Source: Glandiceps talaboti (taxonomy: Eukaryota > Hemichordata > Enteropneusta > Spengelidae). From it: a stretch of DNA of 64,000 nt. The first letter of the stretch is position 1, and each line of letters starts with the position of its first letter. The position numbers and the translations under genes were made by a program. The stretch spans positions 14,353,209 through 14,417,208 of the forward strand of contig NC_135565.1 in the NCBI RefSeq assembly GCF_964340395.1, in the 5' to 3' direction. The notes under the pieces are model-generated. The model did not search any database. It had not been told where the DNA came from and saw only the letters and a program-made list of their open reading frames with translations. Below, in pieces: positions 35,005 to 45,054 of the stretch.

Positions 35005-38000
35005 GGTATGTAAGTCACGTTATCATATTGATTATGAGTTGGAAATTAAACAATTGAAGCCATTAATATCACGAAGTCCATATGTAATCTTTTCAGCAGA
35101 AACCTGTTTCTACTGCTCTATAAAGAATAGCAATCTTCAATGTCATTGGATAAAAGAAACTGGTGTGTCTATGAGGTATCTGTTGTTGTTATTCTAAAAT
35201 TGAATTGTCTCTATGGTATGGAAATATTAACGTTTATTTCTCTTGTCGCTTCGGCAACAGTGCTGTCACACTTCTGGACGCTTATCTTCGTCTCGATTTT
35301 GATCTAAAAGAAATATTTCATCATGTGTACATGTAATGAACAAGAGAAGAGAATGATCCCATGAAATCAATTCACAGCCAATGTGCGAGCAATACATTTC
35401 AAGGTAAGGTGTCAGAATCTGCTTATAATTAGATGGAAAAATAAATGTCTTAATGGTCACTCATTGTTTAGTTTATAAGGTCAGGGATTCATTCTTAGGT
35501 TGTGGCATTAGTGGCATTAAGTTATAGGTGATAACCACAATTATCTTGTGGAATAGTTCTTTGGTTTTTGGACCTACTTTTTCTATAGCTCTTCCAGGCA
35601 ACTGTTTTGCATGCCTAAATTGTAATCCAACTGTACTTTTAATTCTGAATATTAAAATTTCCTACGGTAAATGATACGTCACCCTCCCTCACACAAATGT
35701 ATTTGGACCTTTTACCTTCATAAATCCTGTATTTATTAGATGAATATTCTTAGGTTGTTGTGTAGCAGACAGTTACAAAACACTTTATACGCTTATTAGT
35801 CGACTGCATACGTGATTTCTTTTTATGGCCACTATTTATTTTTTATTGTTATGAGCACTTGCACTTTGCGTTTATAGTTTCCAAAGAAATAATTGCAGTT
35901 GATATGTAGGGTTAATGTCGATGTTTAAACGTCAAACCTTTCTTTCTTAAAGAGAAATTGATGGTGTAATAAGCACGATTAGCTCCCTATGGATATGAAA
36001 CAATAATTGTCCATCGTCACATGTGTTATTTAGGAGATAAGCCTTTATGAAATATTTATAAGGGAAATTAAGATAAAATGTCTCATATTTGCCTTAGCCT
36101 TCGCATCTGAAATTTGAACCCTGGGGAAACGTACTCACCTCGAACTGAAAACACACCTATCAAGCTTGGAGACAGTTTCGTTCCAATTCATTCGATTGTA
36201 AATGAACAGAATGACATCGAAGTTATTGATGACAGTCATAAATCAATCAGGTTTAAAATTTCTAATAACTGTTGCTTGAATTAAGACACTTACTGCACTT
36301 AGTGACAACAGACGCAAACCTCAAACCCATTTGACTGTATAATTTCAATTAGGCATCACTATGTTTTACGTCTCACACTACGTTTTTCTTACAAATTACA
36401 TAAAACAAAATACAGACATTTATAGCGGACACGCATATACAATGATACATTTTATCTCAATGTGAACACAAATCAACATCACTTGGCTGAGACAAGGGTA
36501 CTTCGCACACAAAACTATTTATTTGCGTTCATAGTGAGATATCATGTGACATTTTATGTGCGTGCGCACTTTCAGTGTCTGTAGCTTGTTTGACTGAGTA
36601 CCACATAACAAAAAAACACCGTGTGAGATGTAAAAAAACACAGTGCCGCCTAATTGAAAACTACAAACACTATAGTGTTTTTGGCTTAGATGTATACATG
36701 ATTGCATGATAGATACAAAATGCGTGGAATCGTTGGTCATGTGTAAATAACACGTCTTATCACATACCCAGGTTATATCATATACCCATGCGTATCTCAT
36801 TCATTCTTACTGACGTTATCACCTAGTGACGTCTTCGACTTGAATATTTCACTATGCAGAAATGGTTCTCATAGTGATACGAATAAACAATGAGATTGTG
36901 TCAAGTAACAACCTCGTGACAACATGTCTTATTCAAATGGAATACCGATGTGGACAGCATGAAGACTCGAAGTCCGATGAACTTTAGCGTGCATGATAGG
37001 TTAATTCCGCCGGTTTAGATCAAAGATCTGTGGACTTCAATTTTGACAAATTAGACATTTCCTGGATCTGGTGGAGCTCTGTACAGGTTCATACTCTCCA
37101 AACTTGTTAAAATTCTACATTGTTGATACTATCACTCTTACTTAATTGGAATATCCCTTTAGTCATCTCGCCAATTACTTGATTGTCATTATAATGACTT
37201 GCATCCTACAGCAACTTGACAAATGAGATTAGATAAAAAGAATATGCAAATCGACAGTCTCATTTAGTTTCTATGTTCGCATGAACCAACACGTCTTGAT
37301 GTACAAGACAGTATAGTCGTCCCTAGATATATCGAACAAGACACAGCTGTGTCCCTCTCCGATTACTTAGAATGTCAAGCAGTTAAAAATCGTGATCTAA
37401 TAACGTCTCAATTAGTGTGACTGACAAGGTAAAATTTACCTTTTCCCTTATGCCCACATCTGATACATCCAGTATCACGTAAGTTTAACCATAGACCATG
37501 GTTTAACAAGACTCTTTTAACGTCCATTTCCAACATCAGCAGTGTTCAAGTGTCGCAAACTGAGTAAGGTGCAATAGTATCTAAAGGGAATTTCATCCCA
37601 AATCTTTTGAAATATGTGAAAATATATTCTCCACAGAAATGTATGAATGTGGTGGAAATATGTTGGATTATAAATACACCTGAAATGATGAACAAAGCAG
37701 TAGCTATTAACACATATCGCATGGTGCAATATGGAAATAATAAAAGTTGTATGAAATTTGAAAACAAACGTATTTCCAAGGAATTTGCTGCCAATATTAG
37801 ATGACAAAATCCTAAAATCCCTTGGACAAAATACTAAACAGGAAAGGTACTTGTATCAGTTACACGACTTCTAATGCTGTATAAACAGATTTTACTCTGC
37901 CTGGTTTCATTAACAACCAACGCTTTTGCTTACTGGCATGTCGAATGATTAATGTGAGCGACGCCTGTGAATAATCCGCATATAAACATTTAGCAACATT

Positions 38001-38799
38001 GGAGATAAAGTTAGAACTTATCAAAATATATGACTGTGGATTGTCATTGCGGTTGAATAAGGATGATAGTTTTATCCAGGTCTAAGCTTAATATCATTGG
38101 ACTTGTCACAGACATATATTTGATTTATATATATTGACGTCACATGTGGCAGTCATTGATAGATTTAACAATTGCATTATCAAGTATGGTATCCGACTAG
38201 ACTATCACCAAAACAGCGTAAACGGGGTTTACAAATTTGATTACTTGAAAGGCAAACAGGTTTTCATAGTGAGATGAATGACAGTATTAAGTCGAATGCA
38301 GACTGACTAAATATTTATTACATTTCAACCATGAATACCATTTATACCATGAATTATTATAACGTACATATCAATTAAGCTTACAGTGACCAAACTGAAT
38401 CTCTTATAAAGATTTCTTCTAAAAGCACTTTTATAATAACAAAGACAAAAACCAACCTTTAGGCAGATCGATATTTTATTTTTCAAAAGATCGAATAATT
38501 ACATAATTATCATGAATATGCAAATAATAAGAAAATGTAGTTTCAACTATTAGATTATAAATGTTATCATATACGGATATCTTTGCCTCCAAAAGAATTT
38601 TAAAGCTCCCAAACCTTATAATTTAAGCAAATGTATTTACGAACCTTCTCATTTTATTTCTAAAAATTATATTACAGTTCAGCATCATATTACAATTAAA
38701 CCATAACAGACTCCCAATAAAAAAAATACATTTAACATATAAAGTCATAAAATATTTCATTGGGCTTAAAACAAGAAATATAATAGACGGGTTATATCA
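35005..38799. other. Intergenic stretch, no gene recognised
   Basis: Nearly 3.8 kb without microsatellites or recognisable repeats. Frames of 65-96 codons on both strands at 37517-37807 overlap each other and carry no motif. This is the longest plain stretch in the window. Confidence 0.5.
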
Positions 38800-38913
<114 letters not shown>

Positions 38914-39023
38914 TATACACACATAGAGTTTCATTCTTCTTTTGCCAAGTAGAGTGCTCAATCACCTTGAAGAGCATATCATATATAAAATTAAAGAAGA
39001 CGAGTATGATATTAAATTATGGA

Positions 39024-39067
39024 TTAACGCTACGGACCGTTTCACTAGAAGGATCTTCAGGCGTAAT
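39024..39067 (-). other. Hammerhead-ribozyme-like core in left arm (candidate)
   Basis: Read on the minus strand: ATTACGC, then CTGAAGA (matches CUGANGA exactly), a 10-base spacer, GAAAC, GGTC, then GTAGCGTTAAT. The flanking ATTACGC and GCGT-AAT can pair as stem I. It is the mirror copy of the motif at 39162-39204, with a few substitutions (TTCTAGT against TACTGGT) in the stem II region. Stem II pairs poorly, so the motif is degraded or only resembles a hammerhead. Confidence 0.28.
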
Positions 39068-39161
39068 ATTGCAGTCGTTCACTTTATATGCTGCTTTATG
39101 TCTCAGACTACAGACGTGGTCACCGAGACATAAAGCAGCATATAAAGTGAACGACTGCAAT

Positions 39162-39204
39162 ATTACGCCTGAAGATCCTACTGGTGAAACGGTCTGTAGC
39201 GTAA
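39162..39204 (+). other. Hammerhead-ribozyme-like core in right arm (candidate)
   Basis: ATTACGC (39162-39168) is followed by CTGAAGA (39169-39175), a short stem II region, GAAAC (39186-39190), GGTC (39191-39194), TGTA, and GCGTAA (39199-39204), which pairs with the opening ATTACGC. Order and spacing follow a hammerhead: stem I, CUGANGA, stem II, GAAA, very short stem III, then a GUC cleavage triplet. Against it: stem II has few pairs, stem III would have a one-base loop, and TGTA interrupts stem I at the junction. Very short stem III is known for the hammerheads of Penelope-like elements. Confidence 0.3.
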
Positions 39205-39292
39205 ATCCATAATGTAATATCGTAATCGTCTTCTTTCAAAATTATGTATATATATTTGTTAAAGAAATCTGCAATTAGTCTTGAAATGTCGC

Positions 39293-39408
39293 CATGAAGG
39301 TAAATATCTTCGCGCCAACTATAGAAGTAAACCTCCGTAAGGAATAGTTTAGTCTGACCATCTTGTTATGCAATATATACACAAACATTTAATGTAGGTG
39401 TATATATC
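39293..39408 (-). repeat. Dispersed repeat R, copy 2
   Basis: Reverse-complement match to 19278-19388, sharing GTTTACTTCTATAGTTGGCG and TATATATTGC(A/G)TAACAAG. It lies 45 bp beyond the inverted repeat, so the R module and the hammerhead-bearing arms may belong to one degraded element read on the minus strand. Confidence 0.75.
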
Positions 39409-39438
39409 GACCTTGACAATCCCAATGTTACCAGTCGC

Positions 39439-39554
39439 CTTGACTTCATTGAACAAATTGCATACAATATACCCTTTCGAACAAACTATATATATATATA
39501 TATATAGTTTGTTCGAAAGGGTATATTGTATGCAATTTGTTCAATGAAGTCAAG
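39439..39554. repeat. Perfect 116-bp palindrome with (TA)10 centre
   Basis: The left half begins CTTGACTTCATTGAACAAAT and continues to TTCGAACAAAC. A (TA)10 core at 39487-39506 follows, then the exact reverse complement ending ATTTGTTCAATGAAGTCAAG. I checked both halves base by base and found no mismatch. There is no unique spacer. It could be a fold-back element, a recent inverted duplication, or an assembly or read artefact. Confidence 0.95.
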
Positions 39555-39559
39555 ATCTA

Positions 39560-41145
39560 TGCATTTGATAAGTTAATTATTATTCGACATATTAAATACA
39601 TCAGAATTGTAAATGGATTAAAGAACAATATTTTTTAGGCTAAAACCAGTATGATTTGCAGAAAAATACAAATACAATAGTAATGCAAACGTTAATTGTG
39701 AATATTCAAGATATATTACTTAGAAGGGCTTGTGTTGGTACTTTTCAGTGCATATCAGTGAAATGTATGATGACGGCAAACCATGTCTTGAAATGCATTT
39801 ACTTCACTTTATCACAAAAATGTTGAAATTAGTACAAAAAATATTGAATGTGTTCGTGTATCTAGGAAGGTGAAATGTTGTGTATTCCATGTTAACATCG
39901 AATGAGCCTCGAAAATAAAATCTTTACAATTTTGTTGTTACTTTGTGCAAACTCCAAGTTGAACGTAATCTCAGTTACAATCAATAAAATTGACAGGTAG
40001 AATTCAAAATATATATCAAAATGTAGTCATTCTAGAATCCAATATGGCCTACGTTTTCGCCAAATATCCGTTCAAAGTTCCGATATAGCAATATAAGTTG
40101 TTGTATTGGATTAGAATAGATATAATTATGCATAACACCCATTAGAGTCAATGTTAAAGTATTGACTTTGAACTACATTGTACATCATAATTTCAAAGTC
40201 ATAGATAATACCTATAAGCATAGACCGAGAGGAACTGTATACAATCGTCATTACAACAGCTTATCCTATTATATTGCATTTGTGAAATATATGCTGTATG
40301 TTTTTAGATCTTTTATTAGTAGTGTTTAAATTTGCTACCAATGTATCGTCACGTGTTTATTTGAAAGATTAATTATCGAAAGCACATACCAATTTATGTA
40401 TGGTCACGATATCAAATTACAAATATATATTGATGCTAAGTTGTATTTATGTTACTTGTCTTTGTTTTTACTCGCCTTTTTCAGGGGTTTTGTGTATGTT
40501 GTTTTTATTTATTCTGTTGTGAGCTGTATGTATGTATGCATGTATGTATGTATGTATGTATGTATGTAGGTAGGTATGTTTGTGCCTGTCTGTGTGTTTC
40601 AAATAATATATATTATATAATGAAATTATTTCGGTTGTATTAATCTGTAAATGCAATTCAATCTTCGATAAATACCCTGGTGGATACTACTCATGGCGTT
40701 AGAATCAAGTAAGATTATGAATCTTTATAAGGTAGTTTATAACAACTCTATACCTAAATAATGTATGAAATGGATGACCCCTAGCGGTAAATCTTAGACA
40801 GTCTAATTTGTCAGTACTTGGGAAAGGTGATGGAAACCTTGTTGATAGACCTAACGTAGAGGCCATACAAATATCAAATTATGCAAAAATTTCAGAGACA
40901 AAACCTTTAGCTTCTGACCGTAAATTGCAAGTTTTAGAGAAGTGACTTAAATAGATATACATCTCTCAGTTGGACAAAATGTTAAAATATTCTACATTTA
41001 TATTACATCGTGGATGGAATAGTTAGCCAAACATCAGACAAATGTAAATCATTGTTACTAGTAGGCCAATGACTTTCTTTTTATATATGCTACTGTCATG
41101 ATATATAGCCTTCAGATTGTCAATCATGTACCCGTTGCCATCTGT
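39560..41145. other. Intergenic, downstream of the GPCR gene
   Basis: This holds the 3' side of the receptor gene, which is read leftwards. A TATAAA hexamer on the minus strand (40997-41002) and canonical AATAAA hexamers on the minus strand (40504-40513, overlapping) are candidate polyadenylation signals about 145 and 640 bases past the stop. A short (TGTA)n lies at about 40527-40568. No other gene was recognised. Confidence 0.4.
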
Positions 41146-42144
41146 TTATGCCCGTGTTATCGTGGCAAGGCTCTGGCTTTGGTCTGGCGATGTTTTGTTT
41201 GTTGTCGCACAGTTGAAAGTCTTTTTCAGCGCTTTCCTAAAGTGATCCCACATCAGTGCGTATATGAGTGGATTGCAGCAAACGTTACAGAACACGGACA
41301 CGACAGTGAACTTGTAAAAAGGCCCATTCCAATTGAGTGGTCCACCAAACACCCAGTTTTGAAAGTATGCAATGGATGGAACCGTCCAACATAAGAAGTA
41401 TGTAATTACCACGACACATAGAGTCTTGGTCACGTTTCGTGATGCTTTAGTATACGTTCCACCCTGGTTTGATGAAAAAGTGTTGGAGTTGTGTTCCCTG
41501 ACACGTGTCCGGAGAACCAGAAATATTTTCAAGTAACAATACACGAAAATTGTCATCGGGAAGGCATATTCGACTACGAACACAACGACACCGACAAACC
41601 TCTCAAAGTGTTCGTCTTCAAAGCTATTGGTGCATATGCCGTTGTCGTTGTAATGCACGTATGGCCAGAACCCTTCTATGAAAAATCCAACACACCATAT
41701 TGTGACCATAACGATTCGTACCCACGTCATTTTGAATTGGTTATGGTGTAGCACAGGATAAACAATTGCAAAGTAACGTTCTAAAGTTATTGCTGTCAGG
41801 TTCAGAGACGACGAATCAAAGAGGGACCACAGAGGGTAGAGAGAAAGCCATAGCTTACAAAACAACGTCCCCCCTGTATTTAAGGGAACAGGATCCAGGG
41901 TTGGACCAAGGTAACTCCAAACAAAAACAAGAGAACTTGTAAAATCTATCATTGACTGGTTCAGTATAAACATATTTGTTGTAGTCCTCAATGTTCGTAC
42001 TCTAAGAAATACCAAGCAGACGATACCATTGCCAAGTATTCCAAGTGAACCAACAACCCCAATCGCTACATTAAACAAAATGTCCTGCAGGTGTCCATTA
42101 ACGTTTGAGCTTTCTGCTCCGGTTACATTTGTATCGTTAGTCAT
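41146..42144 (-). CDS. Intronless rhodopsin-class (class A) G-protein-coupled receptor, orphan peptide-receptor type
   Basis: A single uninterrupted 332-residue frame encodes a plasma-membrane seven-helix receptor. Visible landmarks: two N-glycosylation sites in the N-tail (N3, N6); TM1 with GN (N39); TM2 with NQSMIDF (D67); C96 before TM3 and C171 in a short loop 2 (disulphide pair); ERY at 122-124 ending TM3; W150 in TM4; P196 and Y204 in TM5; CW at 252-253 in TM6; NPLIY at 291-295 in TM7; a basic helix 8 with C312 as a possible palmitoylation site. Length is normal for the family. I start at the ATG at 42144: the frame is open 10 codons further but has no earlier ATG before a stop at 42196-42198. 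Such motifs usually go with neuropeptide-type receptors coupled to G proteins. The ligand cannot be named from sequence. Lack of introns suggests origin by retroposition or a lineage-specific expansion of single-exon receptors. Confidence 0.95.
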   Translation of the reverse strand: MTNDTNVTGAESSNVNGHLQDILFNVAIGVVGSLGILGNGIVCLVFLRVRTLRTTTNMFILNQSMIDFTSSLVFVWSYLGPTLDPVPLNTGGTLFCKLWLSLYPLWSLFDSSSLNLTAITLERYFAIVYPVLHHNQFKMTWVRIVMVTIWCVGFFIEGFWPYVHYNDNGICTNSFEDEHFERFVGVVVFVVEYAFPMTIFVYCYLKIFLVLRTRVREHNSNTFSSNQGGTYTKASRNVTKTLCVVVITYFLCWTVPSIAYFQNWVFGGPLNWNGPFYKFTVVSVFCNVCCNPLIYALMWDHFRKALKKTFNCATTNKTSPDQSQSLATITRA

Positions 42145-42222
42145 AATGCAGTAGACGTTCTTTTGGTAATACAAGACCTCCTGAGGGATTCCTGATCAGA
42201 CGATTATTGCTTAGGCGTTGTC

Positions 42223-42231
42223 CTTTATATA
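42223..42231 (-). promoter_or_regulatory. TATA box of the GPCR gene
   Basis: TATATAAAG on the minus strand lies 79-87 bases before the ATG at 42144. Initiation about 30 bases downstream would start transcription near 42200, just before the in-frame stop at 42196-42198, giving a leader of about 55 bases with no intron. The position fits a core promoter; no experimental support is available. Confidence 0.55.
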
Positions 42232-42335
42232 CTGGGAAAGCATCAATTTATCTCATATGGATGAGTTAATACGGTGAGTTTATTAGCTCCAGAATGTTTC
42301 CGGCAGTTAGTGACAATTTGAAAGTGATCTTGCAA

Positions 42336-42383
42336 TGTTCATTTCCATTCTATTTCCATGTGTTCATTTCCATTCTCTTTCAA
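42336..42383. promoter_or_regulatory. Two-copy 25-bp tandem repeat upstream of the GPCR promoter
   Basis: TGTTCATTTCCATTCTATTT at 42336 recurs as TGTTCATTTCCATTCTCTTT at 42361, a period of 25 bp. It lies about 105-160 bases upstream of the TATA box. ATTTCCAT is also repeated within the unit. It may be a duplicated protein-binding site or a simple local duplication. Confidence 0.35.
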
Positions 42384-42731
42384 TATACCTCACATGGATA
42401 CACGTCCACCTACCGAGAAAAGAATAAATATTGATCATTACTTATTTCTAAACGTTTCCTGCAAACAGACAAGTTTTTTAAAGCCCCTTCAAGCTAATAA
42501 GGTTATTGTACTTCGAATTGGTTATTAAGCATATTACTCCGAGATTCTAACCCCATTTCAGTAAGGTTACACAAACATGAAATCAAATAACTTGGCAATA
42601 AACGGAAATTAAATGAACTTGTGGGAACTCAAATTTCATTGAAAGGAGATATACCTAAATGGAAACATGTTATACAAGCTTACCAATCTTTTCGAAACTG
42701 TTGTCACTTTACCCTACTACACAAACATTAA

Positions 42732-42745
42732 ATGCATACATACAT

Positions 42746-42786
<41 letters not shown>

Positions 42787-42819
42787 TACATACATACATA
42801 CATATATACATACATACAT

Positions 42820-42850
<31 letters not shown>

Positions 42851-42905
42851 TACATACATACATACATACATACATACATACATACATACATACATACATA
42901 CATAC
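42732..42905. repeat. Compound (CA)n / (ACAT)n microsatellite
   Basis: (CA)n (42747-42782), ACAT units, a short CA block at about 42837-42849, then ACAT units to 42905. The tract lies about 0.5 kb upstream of the GPCR promoter. Frames over it are artefacts. Confidence 0.96.
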
Positions 42906-43950
42906 CGATATTACTGTCTATTACTACATATAAAAGTATTCACACACTCCTGGTTCACGAGACAATAATCAGCAATTTTCCAGCCATCCATGCCAAATTC
43001 GCAATCTGAAAATATATAGTTTCCCCATCTGCACATGACACCTAAAGCATATCTATTTTCAGTGAATGCCAAGACGATAAATTTATATTCACTAATATCA
43101 CAATAGTAAGTATCAACATTGTGCTACTCCTGTGTACAAACCGTCAAGAGAATACACTCTGTACGCTAAAGTACACTTCGTCAAAATTTAAATTCAGCAT
43201 TTATTGAAACGTATAGTCTCTGATATATATTTCAATTCGATGGGGATGAAAACTAAATGATTATGGAATGTATCGACTCCAGATCAAATGTTTACAATTG
43301 GTCAAAATTATGCATAATAGTTAAATACAGTAACTGTCAATTGAAATATCTTGCATAGTTTGATAGTAAGAATTATGACTAAATGCAGAATATACGCAGT
43401 TATGAAAATGGTGTTAAGCACTTACACCATAGAAGAACTGACGACCAAATAAATAATGAATTCGAAGAAACAGGTTTAACGTTTAGTGGGAGGCAGTTAG
43501 GCATATCAGTATACAATACTTTTATTTTTTATTTTATTTTACAAATAAACGCGATGTTTCACGTCTCGTTCGCTATGTAAACTCGTATACCATCCCAAAT
43601 TCCGGTCGCCATAATCATCGTATTATTTGCGTGACGTCAGAGGCCACATAGGACTCGTTGAAGTCTTTTGTAAATCATCGAAATTTCATCTTGAAACCAA
43701 AGTTTGTTTAAGCGTCCCTTATTTACGTGGCGGATGTCTACTGTGCTTTATAATTAGATTTAGTGAAGGGTGAAGGGAGTGGGTACAAACTATGCATAAA
43801 TGTGCTACTACAGTTTAATACGTGGCTGCAAATAGCCACAGAGATTACTTGTATGGCCAAGTCTCTATAAGATATAACATGGCAGAGAAAACCATGCCAA
43901 GTAATGACATGTTGAGTTTAAGAACTCCTTCGGATTAGAATTAAAATTTA
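42906..43950. other. Intergenic stretch, no gene recognised
   Basis: No gene was recognised. Just before the next fold-back, TGGCAGAGAAAACCATGCCA (about 43881-43900) can form a small hairpin. Confidence 0.45.
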
Positions 43951-43953
43951 GGA

Positions 43954-44035
43954 GCAAGTCCCAAATTTTCGCCGACGTCTCGTCAGCATCGTCAGGGGTG
44001 TACTACAATGAGCTATTGCAAAATATGGGACTTGC
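43954..44035 (-). other. Fold-back with hammerhead-like core (candidate)
   Basis: The outer arms GCAAGTCCCAAATTTT (43954-43969) and AAAATATGGGACTTGC (44020-44035) are inverted with one mismatch in 16. Inside, on the minus strand, come CTGACGA (43995-43989), one T, a 7-bp hairpin GCTGACG-AGA-CGTCGGC (43987-43971) and then GAAA (43970-43967) running into the outer arm. This follows the hammerhead order CUGANGA, stem II, GAAA, stem III, in a type-III-like layout. The extra T before stem II and an unclosed stem I argue that it is degraded. It could be a retroelement terminus or a chance structure. Confidence 0.35.
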
Positions 44036-44039
44036 GTAG

Positions 44040-44529
44040 TAGAAATGTTTTGACTAGGGGAGTAGAAATTTCATTACTAAGTATGAACCCAGAGCCCATG
44101 AACATTCATTCTCGTATGTAATTCTAGTTTTAAAATTACCAGTAATGTGAGAACCTAAGATTGACACCCATGCATTTAAACTAGTTTTTCGATGGATATA
44201 ACAGACAGTACTTTTAGAACCGTGTCATGTACTTAATCACATATGGTACATTTTATATAACTATTCAGAAGTATGGCGTAAATTTATTTGCCACCCTTCT
44301 TTAATTTCCCGTTGTTCATGTTGTATTCAATAGACAGTTGTGTGAACGTGCTTTTTTGAAAACGATTTCCTTCCATCCTCGAGATGCTTGTATAAGATGA
44401 TATGTAATGATACAATAATAATCAATTTTCATGCTTGTGGGAAAAATAATATTAAAGCGTTACGGTCCTTTGAACATACTTAAGTTATAAGTGCTTACGC
44501 CAATAACTTCATCTTCAACGAATAAAGTC
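44040..44529. other. Intergenic stretch, no gene recognised
   Basis: No gene or repeat was recognised. Confidence 0.45.
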
Positions 44530-45050
44530 GATACTTACAGATCTTGGTGGAGGAAAGTGTTTGAGAATACTATGAACTCAACAAGTTCTTTTGCTTGTGT
44601 AATATCGTTCATCGCGTGTTGCATAAATATGTACTTGAAGAAGTTGATAACATATCTACTAACCTTCAAATCCAATCACTAAAGTGAATACGTCCCTATA
44701 CAGACATGAAATAACAGATGGAAGATGTAGTATTTGAGAGTGCTATTAACTAAACCTGGCGTTTTCTGCATTTTATAGGTCCATCGCGTGCTGCATAGTT
44801 ACTGGAATCATTTCTTAATGCATCTACAAAATGTATAGCGTCAACTCCAACTATCACAATATATACTTCCCTTTGCATGGAAGGTAGTCATTTAGGAATA
44901 ATACGAACTCACCAATATTTTTAATTTATGCATAATCGCTCATCTTACATTACTTGAGGCAATTGATTGTGCAACTATTACAGTGGATACGTCTCTATGC
45001 AGATCTTGATATCACTCCGATAATTATTAAGTGTTTGAAAAGTTTATTGT
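44530..45050 (+). repeat. Diverged tandem array, about 120-175 bp units, 3.3 copies
   Basis: Unit boundaries are marked by (GA/GG)ATACGTCYCTATRCAG, seen near 44688 and 44986, with a related ATATACTTCCCTTTGCATGG near 44867. Other shared blocks are TTTGAGA(A/G)T(A/G)CTATNAACT, and ATCGTTCATCGCGTGTTGCATA against GGTCCATCGCGTGCTGCATA and ATAATCGCTCATCTTACAT. Frames across it (44491-44682) are incidental. Confidence 0.6.
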
Positions 45051-45054
45051 AGGT

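Larger units (their letters stand above)
38982..39247. repeat. Inverted repeat, arms about 122 bp, 20-bp spacer
   Basis: The left arm (38982-39104) and right arm (39125-39247) are reverse complements at roughly 90% identity by eye. The inner 48 bp or so next to the spacer is perfect. Outer ends read into TA-rich sequence on both sides. Each arm contains one hammerhead-like core, on opposite strands. The transcript would fold into a long hairpin. The structure fits two copies of an element terminus joined head to head, but it could also be a fold-back transposon or MITE. The plus-strand frames crossing it (38942-39133, 38967-39212) are incidental. Confidence 0.93.

Noticed and set aside
41098-41751. 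Plus-strand frames opposite the GPCR
   Set aside because: Antisense shadows of a strongly supported receptor gene, with no motifs of their own.
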